A stretch of 23,128 nucleotides of DNA from Pelargonium cotyledonis (GCA_036897625.1 JAYMTA010000909.1:1-23128), one strand, 5' to 3'. Positions 10,837-22,345 are shown, numbered from the stretch's first letter. Program-made: numbers and translations. The notes: generated from the letters alone by a model not told the origin.

Positions 10837-11504
10837 ATGTTCTATGGTGCTGCTGTATGGGATCCATGGCTCATTGTTGCCCAAATTGTTTGTCTTCAAT
10901 GCTTGTACTACCTTACTCTCGGAATATTCTTGTCGGTGCTCGTGGGGACTCGTGTTTCTCGAATGAGTCTGGTGTATTTCTTTGATTATGTCACTGTTTC
11001 TGCGTCTACCATTACTGGCTGGTCCGTCATTGCTTCGTTTTTGCTTGCCTCACTAGCTGGGTGAGTACTTATTTCAATTTCTGTTTCTTTGGCAATGCCT
11101 GGTTTTTTACACCTCCAAATTATTTGGGTAACTGTTTCATAAAAGGCCGATTTTGATTATTAATTGAACCCTTTAGCTGCATGTTGGGTTTTCATCTATA
11201 TGTTTATTGTGAAGTGTAAGCTGAATTGTAGCTTGATTGTTTTTCATGTTTTCGCAGTGCTGGGTATATGCTTTATTTGATTGAGAGGTCAAGGAAGTGC
11301 TTAGATTTCTCAGCCACTGTCTATATAATCCATCTCTTTATATGCATCATATATGGAGGCTGGCCTTCCACAATAACATGGTGGGTTGTTAACATTACGG
11401 GACTTGCAGTGACGGCTTTGCTTAGTGAGTGGTTGTGCATCAAACGTGAACAACGAGAGATTCCCCTTCCACGATACCGTTCAAGTAAAGCATCCAGTTC
11501 ATGA
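10837..11504 (+). CDS. SYS1: SYS1-like Golgi trafficking membrane protein
   Basis: Exons 10837-11060 and 11258-11504, joined across a GTGAGT...TTCGCAG intron of 197 bp, give 156 aa. The protein starts MFYGAAVWDPWLIVAQIVCL and has four hydrophobic segments. It carries family blocks YFFDY (about 47-51), RKCLDFSATVYIIHLFICIIYGG (about 90-112) and WLCIKREQREIP near the C-terminus. Known role: SYS1 is a four-span protein of the trans-Golgi that recruits the small GTPase ARL3/ARFRP1, which in turn brings ARL1 and golgins for vesicle tethering. Family identity is secure. The last residues are not: instead of reading on to SSKASSS-stop, exon 2 may end at 11484 (TTCAA|GTAAAG) and splice to 14141, giving 152 aa ending RYRSNV (see the exon entry at 14141). 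The gene has its own promoter region and is not co-transcribed with MFP1. Confidence 0.88.
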
Positions 11505-11629
11505 TAAACTGATTACATAAAAGCTTGTCATGAAATTTGTTTGTTTATTTTCTCTTATACTTGTTCATCCTAGGATACATGTTTCAAGGTTAATTAGCTT
11601 ATAGTGTTTTGCCTGAAGTATTTTATTTT

Positions 11630-12275
11630 TTGAGGAATGAGGATGGAAGTAGGAATAGAATCAGGGTTGAACAATATTCTCATAGAAGTTTGGATTTTGG
11701 AAATTCCTAGGGAAAATTGAAGTTAAGTGGTACACTCCTTTATAACCAAAGCTTGATAACTCACAAGATGTTTGAGGAATGGAGGAAAAGATGAAAACTG
11801 CTAAAATACCATTTTACAAAAACAAGTGTGATATTTGTAGTTGTAATAATGGTAGGAGATTTGGATTTATGAGTCTTACGATGAAGTTTTTGGAATGAGT
11901 AGGTTGACGTAGAGAATAATAGCGAAGGTGCTAGAATCAATTGGTTTTTGAGAAAGCTTACAGAAAATTATAGAGAAAAATGTAAAGATTTGCACCTATC
12001 TTTTACTGACCTAGAAAAGGCTTATTGCAAGATTCCTAGAGAAGTTTTATGGTGGACTGAGAGGAAAGTGATACACCTTAAATATATTAATTTAACTAGA
12101 AATGTGTATGAAGGAGGATTAACAAGTGTAAGATCTGGGTGGCGGAATTCACAAGAGATTTTCCTGTTACAATAAGATTGCATCAGCCATCCAGGATTGT
12201 AAGGAGTTTTGCTTGAAGATTTATGTAGTTGACCCCATCTTTGCTTTGAAATAGCTCGGTTGTTGTTGTTGTTGT
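11630..12275 (+). mobile_element. Decayed RTE-type LINE relic: reverse transcriptase core joined to 3' end
   Basis: Reading across frames gives the ordered reverse transcriptase blocks of plant RTE LINEs: a GPDNIPIEVWK-like block (about 11643-11690, seen as ...NNILIEVW), MFEEWRK (11768-11788), YKNKCDICSCNN (11815-11850), LTENYREKCKDLHLSFTDLEKAY (about 11957-12025), VLW and KYINLTRNVYEG (to about 12115), then DFPVTIRLHQ in another frame (about 12158-12187). Right after this the sequence jumps to the family's 3' terminus (TAGTTGACCCCATCTTTG, about 12226-12243) and the tail (TTG)5 at 12260-12274. Most of the coding region after the RT core is therefore missing. Several frame changes and stops make it long dead. 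It sits after SYS1 exon 2, same strand, and inside intron 2 if the longer SYS1 model is right. No clear target duplication was found. Confidence 0.78.
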
Positions 12276-14140
12276 CTGTCCGAGCTCTTGCAGCATGATA
12301 TGTTTTTACTGTTCTGATCATTGTTGGTTTTGTACTTTGTTTTTTGCTTATGATTTGGACCTACAACGGCTTTTTGTTAATACTAAGCTATCCGAAGACT
12401 GAAGTTTTTTTTTTTTTAGAAGTTCAGAGAAATAGAGGGTCGGGGTGGCTTTGCATCTAAAATTTCACAATGAAAACAATGCTAAACACTCTTGAATATT
12501 TACATTTTCAAGGAAATGAACTTCTTAATGATCATTTGCAATTTTCTGTTAACTCCCCACCACCATAAAATGATTGACCAAAAGCTGCTTTGAGATTGAG
12601 AAATATGAATTGTACCATAGGTTTTCAGATTAATGCCTACCCTAATGTTTAGTGGCCGCTGTAAATGCTTTTTACAAGTTGCTCTAGATTTTGTAAGTTA
12701 GCAAATCCTGCGATCCAGTCTTGGGTCTAGGTTCTCATCGCAGTTATGTCAATTAGCTGTCATGATGAAACACCAGCTTTTGATTTCATTGCTCCAATGC
12801 ATCAATATGATAACTGATATTTTTATATTCTTCTTCAAACCACTTCTCTTCATTCACCATTTTTGGTTGATGTGACAGCTGTTTGTAGAACAATGGACCT
12901 GTGGTTTGTGAAATAAAAATTATTGGAAGTAAGAGTAGTTCAAAAACTCATCATTTTTGGAGACATATAATACTATTCTCACTTGTTTTGAAAAAAATGC
13001 AATTAGTTTTGGGGCTTTCAGGCTCATATTGAATATCTTATGTTAGACTTGAATTGTTGAAAAATTGGTCCTCGACACGTGATCTGTATATTGTAGAACT
13101 GTGACATTAGACGTCCACTTGGGGACTTTATTTTTTAGAAGAATGCTATATCATGCAGTAAGTGAACTTGCTATCTCAGAATCCATAATGTTGACTTCAT
13201 CTTTAGGCATGTGCTTTAATTTCTTTGACGGAAGTGGGCAATTTATTTTTGTAAGCAATTGTTTTCAATAAAAGTTCATTCTGCTTACATCACTAAAGTG
13301 AATTTAAAACAATATGTTCTGTTTTAGGCTTGGATTGATGGGCAGTCTTTAAAACTCGAAAAATATTACAATTGGGGTTCAGGCTAGCGATCTTGTAAGT
13401 AGGATGGATCTTAGGTGTTGCTTTGATGATTTAATATCTGTTAATATTTGGTCGGCAAACAATATGTAATCCTGCAAAATTAAGAATGAGGATAAAACAA
13501 GAGAGAAGAGAATCAAATAGCCTAGACTCAGTTATATGTTAAATTCATGCGGAGAAAATATAAAAGAACCATAAAACCCATTATAGTTACTGTTTTACTA
13601 ACAATCAATCAAAATTTTAATCCAAACTCAGTCTAAATATATTAGAAGTTTGTGTATTTATTTAAATTTCTTCCCACTCTATTCTTTAGGATAAGATGAT
13701 GCGTTATTTTTTCCTCTGGACAATCATGCATGCTCGAAGCCACTGCACCTCAAAACTAGTTTATGCTGTGTAATTTTTGGAGCTAGAGGCCTTGACCCTT
13801 AAGTGCCATAGTTTTCTCAGTTGAGCATCCAAACTTGTTGGGTTAAAAATCATGAAACTCTGCCCATTTGGAAGAAACAAATGTACTTTTACATTCTTGC
13901 ATGCTGTAGTGTTCTTTGTACATGTGTCTTGTGATTCTGGCGTCATATGGTTGAGTTTCGATGGTTATAGATTTGCAGAAGCGCATAGTTTTCTGTAATG
14001 TTTAACTGGAGAAAATCATGTTAACCTTGCAATAGAATCACTTTGCTTGGCTAACTTTTATTAGGAAAGGAAGTGCATTTGCTTTTCTGTTTTATTGTTA
14101 CAATTGAAAGGTAATTACTCTGAGAAAAATTTCCATGCAG
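12276..14140 (+). other. Intron-like stretch, possibly SYS1 intron 2
   Basis: There is 1.9 kb of T-rich, low-coding DNA with no conserved frame on either strand. The texture is that of plant introns, with T runs and scattered splice-like sites. If SYS1 uses the donor at 11485, everything from 11485 to 14140 is its second intron. Confidence 0.35.
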
Positions 14141-14386
14141 ATGTTTGATTTGGAGAGAAAAGAAAAAGAACTACAGCAGGCAAGGACAATTCTATTTTTT
14201 GTGGGGATGCATATATATATATCGAAGTGTTAGCTTATTATTACTGCTTTGGAGGAGATCCTGTATGAAGCTCATCATTACATACCAGATTTAGTTTGAT
14301 GAAACAATTTTCTTGAAGTTTAGAGTGTACTTTCTTTGCTGGTGCAATTTCAGAAATGTGAGAACAAGGACTCTAGAGGGATATGA
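14141..14386 (+). other. Candidate terminal exon(s) of SYS1
   Basis: TTTCCATGCAG is followed at 14141 by ATGTTTGA. Spliced to the possible SYS1 donor at 11484 (which leaves one base, A), it reads A+AT GTT TGA, adding Asn-Val and a stop directly after RYRS. The exon is purine-rich and may end at 14179 in CAG|GCAAGG, a GC-type donor, with an acceptor ATTTCAG at 14347-14353 and a further 3' UTR exon from 14354. I believe plant SYS1 proteins end in a short tail of this kind, but that is from memory and unverified. Taken alone, 14141-14179 plus 14354-14386 reads MFDLERKEKELQQ then KCENKDSRGI-stop, which matches nothing I recognise. Confidence 0.4.
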
Positions 14387-15269
14387 ATGATAAATGATTG
14401 GGAAATGAAGCAGTTCTTTATCGGTTTACACTGTCAGGATTCTTTTTGTACAATAGTAGTTTAATTCTCGAATCAACTTCATAATGAAACTTCCACATTA
14501 CATATATTATGTTTCTGCGAACTGCTACTTTCATTTCTAAAACGTAATCAGTCTGAGATTGAGTTTTTGTTTTTGTTATGTATTTTTATTGTAACACTTA
14601 TCGCAACATATTGTAAATTTTTATTGAAATTTGTAATCTTCTTATATTTAAACAAAGTTCAACAAAAGTGTTCACATGATTAAACTTTAAGGTAGTGAAA
14701 CTGTACTGTATGCACGAGATCATCATCTTTAAGTGTGACAAACGCCTCCTTAACATGTTTTAGTGTAACTGCATTTTTTGAGTGGAGCTCGAGACGACAG
14801 GTTAAGCTGAAACAATCTCTTACCAAACGACTATTTAGTCTATTATAGTGAGATATGATGGGGCAGATAGGACATGCTCATGCCCTTCTGATCTGATCCT
14901 TTTGTGAAACTTAGAAACCAAGTGGACTCTTAAAGGAACCCCAAAAAAGTACAATTCTCAGAATCTGTTCTGTTCTTTTATTGGCTCTAAACTTTGTATA
15001 AAGGTTACAAGATGTTCTTTCTTTTTCTGTCATCACTCAAAAGAAACTAAACAAACACAAAAACAACAAGAAATGCCTGAAAACCAGCAGTACAAATTGA
15101 AGCTGTTTCAAGATTTAGTGTCATCTTGGTTGGGCCTGAAAATAACTTCAAAATCTCTTCTTTAGAAGACCATTTTACTGCTACTTTCATCTTCTTTTCA
15201 CATAAACAACACAAAACAAAAACAAAAAAAAGTACTCTTTAATTAGTCATCAGTTTCAGGAAATTGCTT
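14387..15269 (-). other. 3' flank of the transporter gene and inter-gene spacer
   Basis: This holds the tail of the plus-strand SYS1 unit (if it reaches here) and the 3' UTR of the minus-strand transporter. TTTATT at 14977-14982 reads AATAAA on the minus strand, about 290 bases beyond the transporter stop, and is the likely polyadenylation signal. The two genes converge on this spacer. No other gene is seen. Confidence 0.45.
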
Positions 15270-18200
15270 TCATGGCTTAGCTTTCCAGTCAGATGAAATG
15301 TCACCAACAGCTTCTCCAACTGTTAAATACAGCCCATTTAACCCAAAAGACTGTAGGGTCTGAGACTGATGTAGCTTCTCCATAACACTTGCTACTGGGT
15401 TGGCCAAAACTAGCTGAATTGATCTCTTTTCCATGATCTTTCTCAGCTCATTTAAGGTGTCTATGCCACTTGTGTCTATTGCTGTCACAGCTGAAACAAA
15501 CACAAAACCCAGCAACTGTTACAGCCAAATCCAAAACACATCTACTTAAGCTTATAGTAATTTTCATGGTAACTGATCACTTACCAGTCATGTCCAAGAT
15601 TACACATTTCAGTGTAGTATCACTAGTCTCTTTGATCCTCTCTTCCTCCTCTCGGACCCATCTTAATACTCTGTGATACATACGCGATTCCCTTTATCAG
15701 AAAGCCCGTAAAATGAAACAAAGAATTGTATGATGTGTCTGTAACTATGTGCTAAAAGCTCACCTTTCTTGTATGTAGGTGGAGTTTGCAAAGTAAATGG
15801 GAGACTCTATGGCGAGTATGAGGAACGAGGGAACTCGCGAAGCTTCTCTATATCTGGTGATGCTGTGGTACATCTGAGTCCCGGGGATATTTCCTAGCAC
15901 GACAGTGTTTGGTCTAGTGACGTGTAGTAGAATCTTGAACACCGACACTCCAACCTGATACATATGATCCATTGAAGGTGTTAGTTAAAATGATCGTGCC
16001 TTGCAGGCTAACACGATGGATTTTGGTTGAAGAGGGTTAGTTACCGCTATTGCGAGTCCAAGTGGGACTGAAATGAAGAGAACTCCAAAGAAGGAACTCA
16101 AACAAGCGATGAAGTCGAGTTTGTCAACCTTAAACAACTTGTATGCAGCCTGGTAATCGATAAGCCCGATCACAGCGGTTATGATGATTGCTGCTAGGAT
16201 GAAATTGGGAGTGTAATAAAACAGTGGCATGAGGAACAGAAGAGTCACGAGCACAGTTGAGGCCAAGACTATGTTTGAAACTGCTGTTTGAGCTCCGGCA
16301 TTGTAGTTAACAGCTGATCTTGAAAACGATCCTGAACAAAAATTGAGCTGTTTAGAAACTGATGTAACCATCTCAGTGTTGTGAGAACCGTAAAAATAAA
16401 AAGGGATCAAAGATCCTCACCTGTGGTGATATAGCAAGAAGAACAAGAACCAGCCATGTTCATGAAACCAATAGCCATCATTTCTTTGTTCCCATCCACT
16501 TGGTAGTTCTTCAAAGACGCGAATGTCCTTCCCACTGCAATTCCTTCCTGTAAGACAAGAAGAAAAGAAACACGAGTAAGTAAAAAGAAGGTATGATACG
16601 AGTAAAAACATTAAAAGGTAAGCAATTAGCTATAGCGAAGCTTACAGTGAGAGATAAAATTCCAGTTACAAGGCCGGTTTTGATGGCAACTGCAAGATGC
16701 TTGCCACTGAAGTATAACATGTTAGCTGAAGGTGGATTCAGACCCTTAGGCAAGTGACCAATCTGTCGAATTACCAGGAAGAAACCAGTTCAGAAAAACG
16801 ACAACCCTTTGATCTATATGTTTAAAACCACGAGGCTCGAGTTAACTACTCACAATGGCGACTGAGCTAGCCTTTGATCTGAGAAGGTAGACTAAGATGG
16901 TTGATACAATAACTGATGTCAACGGGGCAGCAGCCGATACCCAGAAGAGCTTTGGTTTCTTGATGCTCTGTGTCAATTCAAGAATCGGGAAAAAATGATA
17001 AGATTCAAAGAAAACAGTGAAGATACGTAAGCTTGAAGACACATATACAAAGATGGTCACTTACAATGTGCCTTGTTGTGAGCAGAAACAGAAGAAAACT
17101 GAAGCCCATAACAATTGTTTGCCATGACCACTGCACAAATCAAATTTTCAGTCCGATTAGCTACAAAAATACAATACATCTAGAAAATGATTCCATGTTG
17201 ATATTGTTTTGCCACTTTAATTACCTCATTTTTGTGCTGGATAACAGAAGCTCCCACAGGAAAAAGTTGCATACTCTGAGTGAAATGGTGAATCCCGAGA
17301 AGCCCTTTGAGCTGTTGCAACGACACAATCATTGCAGCTCCGGCCATGAAACCGATCAGAGTCGCCTTGGAGAGAAAATCTATAATAAATCCCAACCTGC
17401 AAATTCCAAAACCATTTTAGTTTTAAGCAAAACCAATGAATTGAAAGACAATGTTGGTGACATGAATTGAGAAATGGGTCAATGCTGTCACTGTCACTAA
17501 GTGCAAAAACAAAACAAATACACTACCTGAGGAGACCCAGAGAGGCCTGAAACACTCCAGCAAAGAAGGTGGCAGTGAAAGCCAATTTAAGGTACAGAAT
17601 TGGCTCATCAGTGAATGAAACAGCCTCTCCTAACATGGTGCCCATCACCAGAGAAGCTATGGAGACTGGACCCACACCCAGGTGTTTGGAACTACCCAGA
17701 ACTGAATAAATCAATGGTGGCACAAAGCTTGAATCTGCACCAAAACCCAGTTGTTCAAAACCAAAACAATTCATAAAAATCCAAACTTTACACTAAAAAA
17801 AAACAAAAAATTTGAAGAGAAAAACAGGGTACTACTTACATAGGCCAACAATTGGTGGCAAATTTGCAAGCTTTGCATAACTGATACCCTACAATAACAA
17901 CAAATAATAAAAAATAAATCAGTACATTCAGTCACAAGAACAAAAATTCCATTTCCCATTCCTGAAGTTCCAGAATTTCCTATAATTTTCTCAATTCTGA
18001 TTTCTGATCCAAAAGAATCATTAAAAATTTGTAACCAAAGCACATGTGATTTCATATCAAGCAAAGAATATATTTTGAACCATACCAAACAAAATAAATA
18101 CAGTAGACAGAACAGAGTGATCACACAGTCTCAGAACAGGACAAACCGCACGAGAGAGAGAGAAATGGTATCTGGGTTTTGATTGGACTGACCTGCGGGA

Positions 18201-18528
18201 TTGCGAGGCTGGCAATGGTGAGGCCGGAGATGACATCGGACCTGAGAAGCCGGAGATTATACTCCGGCGCCCACTGAAAGATCGGGAACAAGAACTGTAG
18301 ACCCAGAATCAATTTCTTGCACCAAGTCTGGTTCTTGAACCTGTACAGAGGATCGTCCGGGAAGAAGATTTCCGAGAGGCGGTGCTTGAGCTTCTGGCAC
18401 GTGGACATGGCCGGCGGCATGCACACCCTGTGCACCTCCATCGGCGGCATTGCCACCGACGTCGACACCTCTATGTGGTGGCTGTCGGAGTCGGAGAAGT
18501 CCTCGACCCTGTTCGAGTTCACACCCAT
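15270..18528 (-). CDS. SULTR3;4: Sulfate transporter-family protein SULTR3;4 (SPDT-like)
   Basis: Twelve coding exons on the minus strand, in gene order: 18528-18193, 17888-17840, 17734-17527, 17396-17225, 17130-17065, 16967-16854, 16762-16646, 16547-16421, 16331-16045, 15954-15764, 15670-15585 and 15490-15270. All have GT-AG borders and the frame closes exactly at 657 aa (653 aa recalled for Arabidopsis). The protein starts [10 protein letters not shown], then [15 protein letters not shown] (about 55-69), a multi-span membrane core from about 75 to 500, the sulfate-transporter signature PIVGLYSS...LGSSK (124-145), and a C-terminal STAS domain (about 527-650) with DTSG at 590-593. Known role: the SULTR3;4/SPDT clade includes the rice node transporter that directs phosphorus to young leaves and grain, and SULTR3 members also move sulfate into plastids. 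Substrate is inferred from clade. No missing key residues were seen. Confidence 0.93.
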
Positions 18529-18614
18529 TTTGCTCTGCTCTTAAATCTGAGAATTGGATTTTGGGTCTGTGAGGTTTGTGAGTTCTGAGGAGAGAAACAG
18601 AGCAAAGGGTCTGA

Positions 18615-18621
18615 ATTTATA
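18615..18621 (-). promoter_or_regulatory. TATA box of the SULTR3;4 gene
   Basis: On the minus strand the sequence reads CTATAAATTC, a near-ideal plant TATA box 87 bases upstream of the start codon. Transcription would start around 18585-18590, giving a leader of about 60 bases without upstream ATGs. Confidence 0.6.
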
Positions 18622-18649
18622 GTCATGAAAAAGGAAGATAGAAGGAAAA

Positions 18650-21041
18650 AGGGTGATGATTCAAGTGGTAGTTACTCAGCAGTTGTTGTTATGGAGTGTT
18701 GATGGGGGCATTATGGTCTCTTTGTGTGCTTCTCCTACATTTATAACTGACAAAATATACAGAAACTTGGGCTTGTAGAAAATGGTCATTATAAATTGTG
18801 GTGCTTTTGAGGGAAAACATTTAATTGGGTAGGTTTGACCTCTTAGAAATAACTGATGTTTGTGGTAACTTTTTTTTTTTTTTTGGGAAAAATTATTGCA
18901 TTACTTTCTTCATTTTTTTTTTTCAAAAACAGTGTACACTTTTTATTTATTGAAATAATTAGAGATAATGTAATTAATTATTGTGATTTTCTATGGGGAT
19001 TAGTTGTAAGAAAGTTAAGTGATTTTTGATAATATAATATCTCATTTTGTAAGAAAGAAAATGTATTAAATAATTCATAGAGATTGTGTTTTGAAGTAAT
19101 TAATTCACTCTCAAACAAAGAAATTATTGTATCTAAGCAATTTTGCAAAGAGAAATTAACTTAAAATCGGTTTGAAATATTTGATTGAAGTACATGATTG
19201 AATCATTTATTCGATCTTGCAAGTTCTAATTAGGAAATAAATTATTATCCAACTTCATACCTATAATAGAGAATGTGATAGATTCGAGGAAAGTAGTATA
19301 ACGAGTTTCTCTAAAACAAAAAAAGATGATTAAGTTCTTTGCAAACCAAATATGTCAATGGAGATTAGAGGCTTACAAAACATACATTTTCTGGTTCATG
19401 ATCACTTACGTTATAGAGTGACTGAATATGCTACTAATAATAGATAAAACTTCGTAACTCCCGAGATTTGAAACCAACCAACATTAACATATTTGAATCC
19501 TCCAAAACTTTCTCACATAAAAGACAAAAATATTGCACTATCAGTTTCTTATCACAAGGTAACATTTAAAGACGACTCTAGAGTTTTAGCTATTGTATTA
19601 AACATAAACATTGCACATTTCTCAAACTATTTGAGTAGGAATCAAAATTACTGTACAAGCAAAAAAAAATCAAAACTATAACAAATAATATCGATAAATT
19701 AATAATTAGAAAAGTTCATATACAGAATCTTACCAAAAAATATAATGGCAAAGGCAATTATCTCCTCAACAACCTTATTGAAATAAAAGTTGAACCAACA
19801 ATATTCTTGTAATAAACATGGTTGTTATTCATTTATAGAACATTATATTACTTCCAATTTAGTTTGTAAAAAATAATAAATGTTGGTATGAAATTGGTAA
19901 AGTAGAGTGATAGGCATTGAAATGATATGATGGAACAAAATTGGTAGAAGTTGGTCAAACCTAAATATTCCTAAAAGCTAAGTCACGTGTGGAGTTGAAG
20001 CCAAATTGTTGTCTACAAATAATAAATATATAAAACAAAACAGCCTAATCTCTTGCGATAATCCATTTATACACAAAGAAAAGATTTGCTACTATGTGAT
20101 AGCGACCATCACGCCCACGATGTGGACGCAGATGTGACCACAGTCCACACAGTGCATTTTTTTTGATAAATTTTGGTCGAAAACATTCTCTTATTTTACC
20201 TTTCCAATTTTAATAATTGTGTTTTCGACTTATATTTTATCACTAATTAATGTGATAGTAATGTTTATTGTCACAATCAAAAATGGGTTAAAGACAATTT
20301 ATTTGATTATTAATTGATTTGTCTATCGAACTTTGTTTATTGCAAACATCTTCACGATAATTATATGTTAGATTACAATTACAAGAATGACTAATGAAGC
20401 AGAATGTGTGGCATTTGGAAGATGACTCAGTTTTATTTAATTAGTTGTTGAACATATACTCTAGCTATTCTAATGAATAAATGATGGCTCTTAGTCATTT
20501 TTTATATATATTTCATTGTTAGAAAATGAGAAATAAAATAATGGTGTGTTAAAGTGTGAAAGAAATGTGTGTTTTTGATTAATAATGAGGAAGATTTTGT
20601 TTGTAGGTGCAAATGAAGACAATTCTCAAAGAAGAGTGTACAAGATGGTTATGTGTGTGTTGTTAGAGAAGAATAATATTAGGGCATAAATTAATCTATA
20701 AATGTTCTTTATGTATATATACTAGTATAATATTAAAGAGGTCCAATGGGTGGTTAAGTAACACACTTAATGTAACATAAATCCATTCACCTAACTCATG
20801 TTCATTTTTATGCCTAAAAGAACATGTTCATTTTATTCAATAGAAATAAAACTCGAATCTAAATTAGAGCCGACAAGAGAGCTTTATATATTATTATTGT
20901 TATCACAATGATCTATAAATAATCATTTTGTCATTTTCATTGCTCAAGTCAAGACATAATACCTGCCTACTTAAGTGACAAGTCGTACATTGCATCTATA
21001 TTAACTAATAGTGTAACGTTTTATAGAAAAAAATAACTAAT
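18650..21041. other. AT-rich intergenic region upstream of SULTR3;4
   Basis: It holds long T runs (18870-18884, 18916-18924) and random short open frames, but no recognisable gene on either strand. One GC-richer island near 20096-20149 has two small hairpins (see findings). The proximal part must hold the SULTR3;4 promoter. Confidence 0.5.
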
Positions 21042-21422
21042 AGCATAAGATTTTATGGTGGGGTATCTACTTCGTCATGGATCGGGACTGTTCTAAGCTC
21101 CTTGCTTCATGGAGCTCTTCTTCTCCTGCTCTCGGCACTGTCAGCAAGCTTTGGGATGCTGTCTGCCCTGTGACTCTATGGTTTGTATGGCTTAGCCGGA
21201 ATGATCTTATTTTTAATCATAAATTTCTAAGTGTCGGGGATACGTTTTTACGCATTCAAAGTTTCTTGTTTACATTATCTCGTTGTTTCTTTAATGATTG
21301 TAATTTCTCTTTTCATGCTTAGGTACTAGATCCTCTCTCTTGTTTGAGTTTCTAGTATGTCATTTATTTGTACTCTTTACTGCTAGTTTATCAAAAAAAA
21401 AAAAAAAAAGCATAAGATTTTA
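21042..21422 (+). mobile_element. 5'-truncated L1-type LINE with poly(A) tail and 14-bp target site duplications
   Basis: The 14-mer AGCATAAGATTTTA occurs at 21042-21055 and again at 21409-21422. Between them is a 353-bp insert ending in an A tract of about 16-17 bases (from 21393). The insert's first part (21056-21322) is one open frame ending SFHA-stop, with WDAVCPVTLWFVWLSRNDLIF (about 21149-21211, quoted here in two parts: WDAVCPVTLWF and VWLSRNDLIF). That is the C-terminal zf-RVT-type region typical of plant L1 ORF2 proteins. It is followed by a short 3' UTR (TTGTACTCTTTACTGC, 21369-21384). Perfect duplications, a clean A tail and an undamaged frame all point to a recent, heavily 5'-truncated insertion. 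It cannot move on its own. Confidence 0.88.
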
Positions 21423-22345
21423 AAATATCAAAGTAAAATATTGATTCTCAATTAAACATGGTCACATTTTTGCGAGGTATATATGATTCTTGGTTATTAA
21501 CTTTTCTTTTGTTAATTAATGCATATTTATATATATAATTAAGCTACCCATAATTCAATTAAACCACGAACTGATCATAGACAGTGTAAATGGAATATGA
21601 GTGTAAGTGAAGGAGATGGGCAAAAAAATCGATCCAACCGTCCAATTGATGCTAGCCTGTCACCAATTTAGAAAGATTCTAATTCTTTCGTCTAGTTTAA
21701 TTTCTCTTATTTTCCAACTTTTGTCCATATTATTCCATAATTTCAATTTGCAGCATATTTTATTCTTTAAAATCATTTTATTAATTTGTATATATATGTT
21801 GCGTAAAACTGAACTTATAATAAAATGGTATATTTTGATAATCCCAAATAATTTTCTAAACTTCTTCAAATAATTGTTACAAACTACCAAAAATTACACA
21901 TAAAATAATATATTTCATGGATTAAGAATCTACATGATTGAGCCCTAGTTTAGTCCGCTGCCAAACAGTTCTTGGACACATGCAGAAAATTGGATCACAT
22001 TATTCACAAACCCTAATATTAAATACTGAAGAGTCCATAAACACATCTCATAGCTTTGACCCTAAAGATCATGCCAATAATTTCAAAAAATGTGTATGTA
22101 TATAAAGATTCAAGCTGAAGTTTGAGAATCTGGGAATCTTTACCTTAGCTGTTAAACTAAAAGTCTGAGTTTGGTATATAAAATTGGTTGCTTTTTAAAG
22201 TAAAAATATGGTGAATATTTGTATACCAAAAAATAAATATTGTTCTTTGCGTCAACTTTAGCAGAAGGTGACACTGAAGAGCATGAGGTTCCACGTAATG
22301 GAAACATTTGATGCTTCTCATCGTCTCATCGAAAATGGAGACATG
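21423..22345. other. AT-rich intergenic DNA
   Basis: No gene is seen. Overlapping open frames on both strands around 21607-21890 are made of low-complexity Ile/Leu/Asn/Lys codons, as expected by chance in AT-rich DNA. Confidence 0.5.

Noticed and set aside
10354-10899. 116-codon plus-strand and 125-codon minus-strand open frames before SYS1
   Set aside because: They overlap each other and the SYS1 leader and first codons, and neither resembles a known protein.
13761-13946. 61-codon minus-strand open frame
   Set aside because: It has no similarity to a known family and lies in intron-like sequence.
16417-16611. Minus-strand open frame in the transporter
   Set aside because: It is the wrong frame of SULTR3;4 exon 8; the right frame reads [15 protein letters not shown].
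17033-17470. 145-codon plus-strand open frame
   Set aside because: It runs antisense across two SULTR3;4 exons and the introns between; the minus-strand exons match the family with proper splice sites.
18317-18588. Plus-strand open frames with His/Arg-rich peptide
   Set aside because: They are antisense to the GC-richer first exon of SULTR3;4.
21607-21890. Overlapping open frames on both strands
   Set aside because: They are low-complexity Ile/Leu/Asn/Lys peptides expected by chance in AT-rich DNA.
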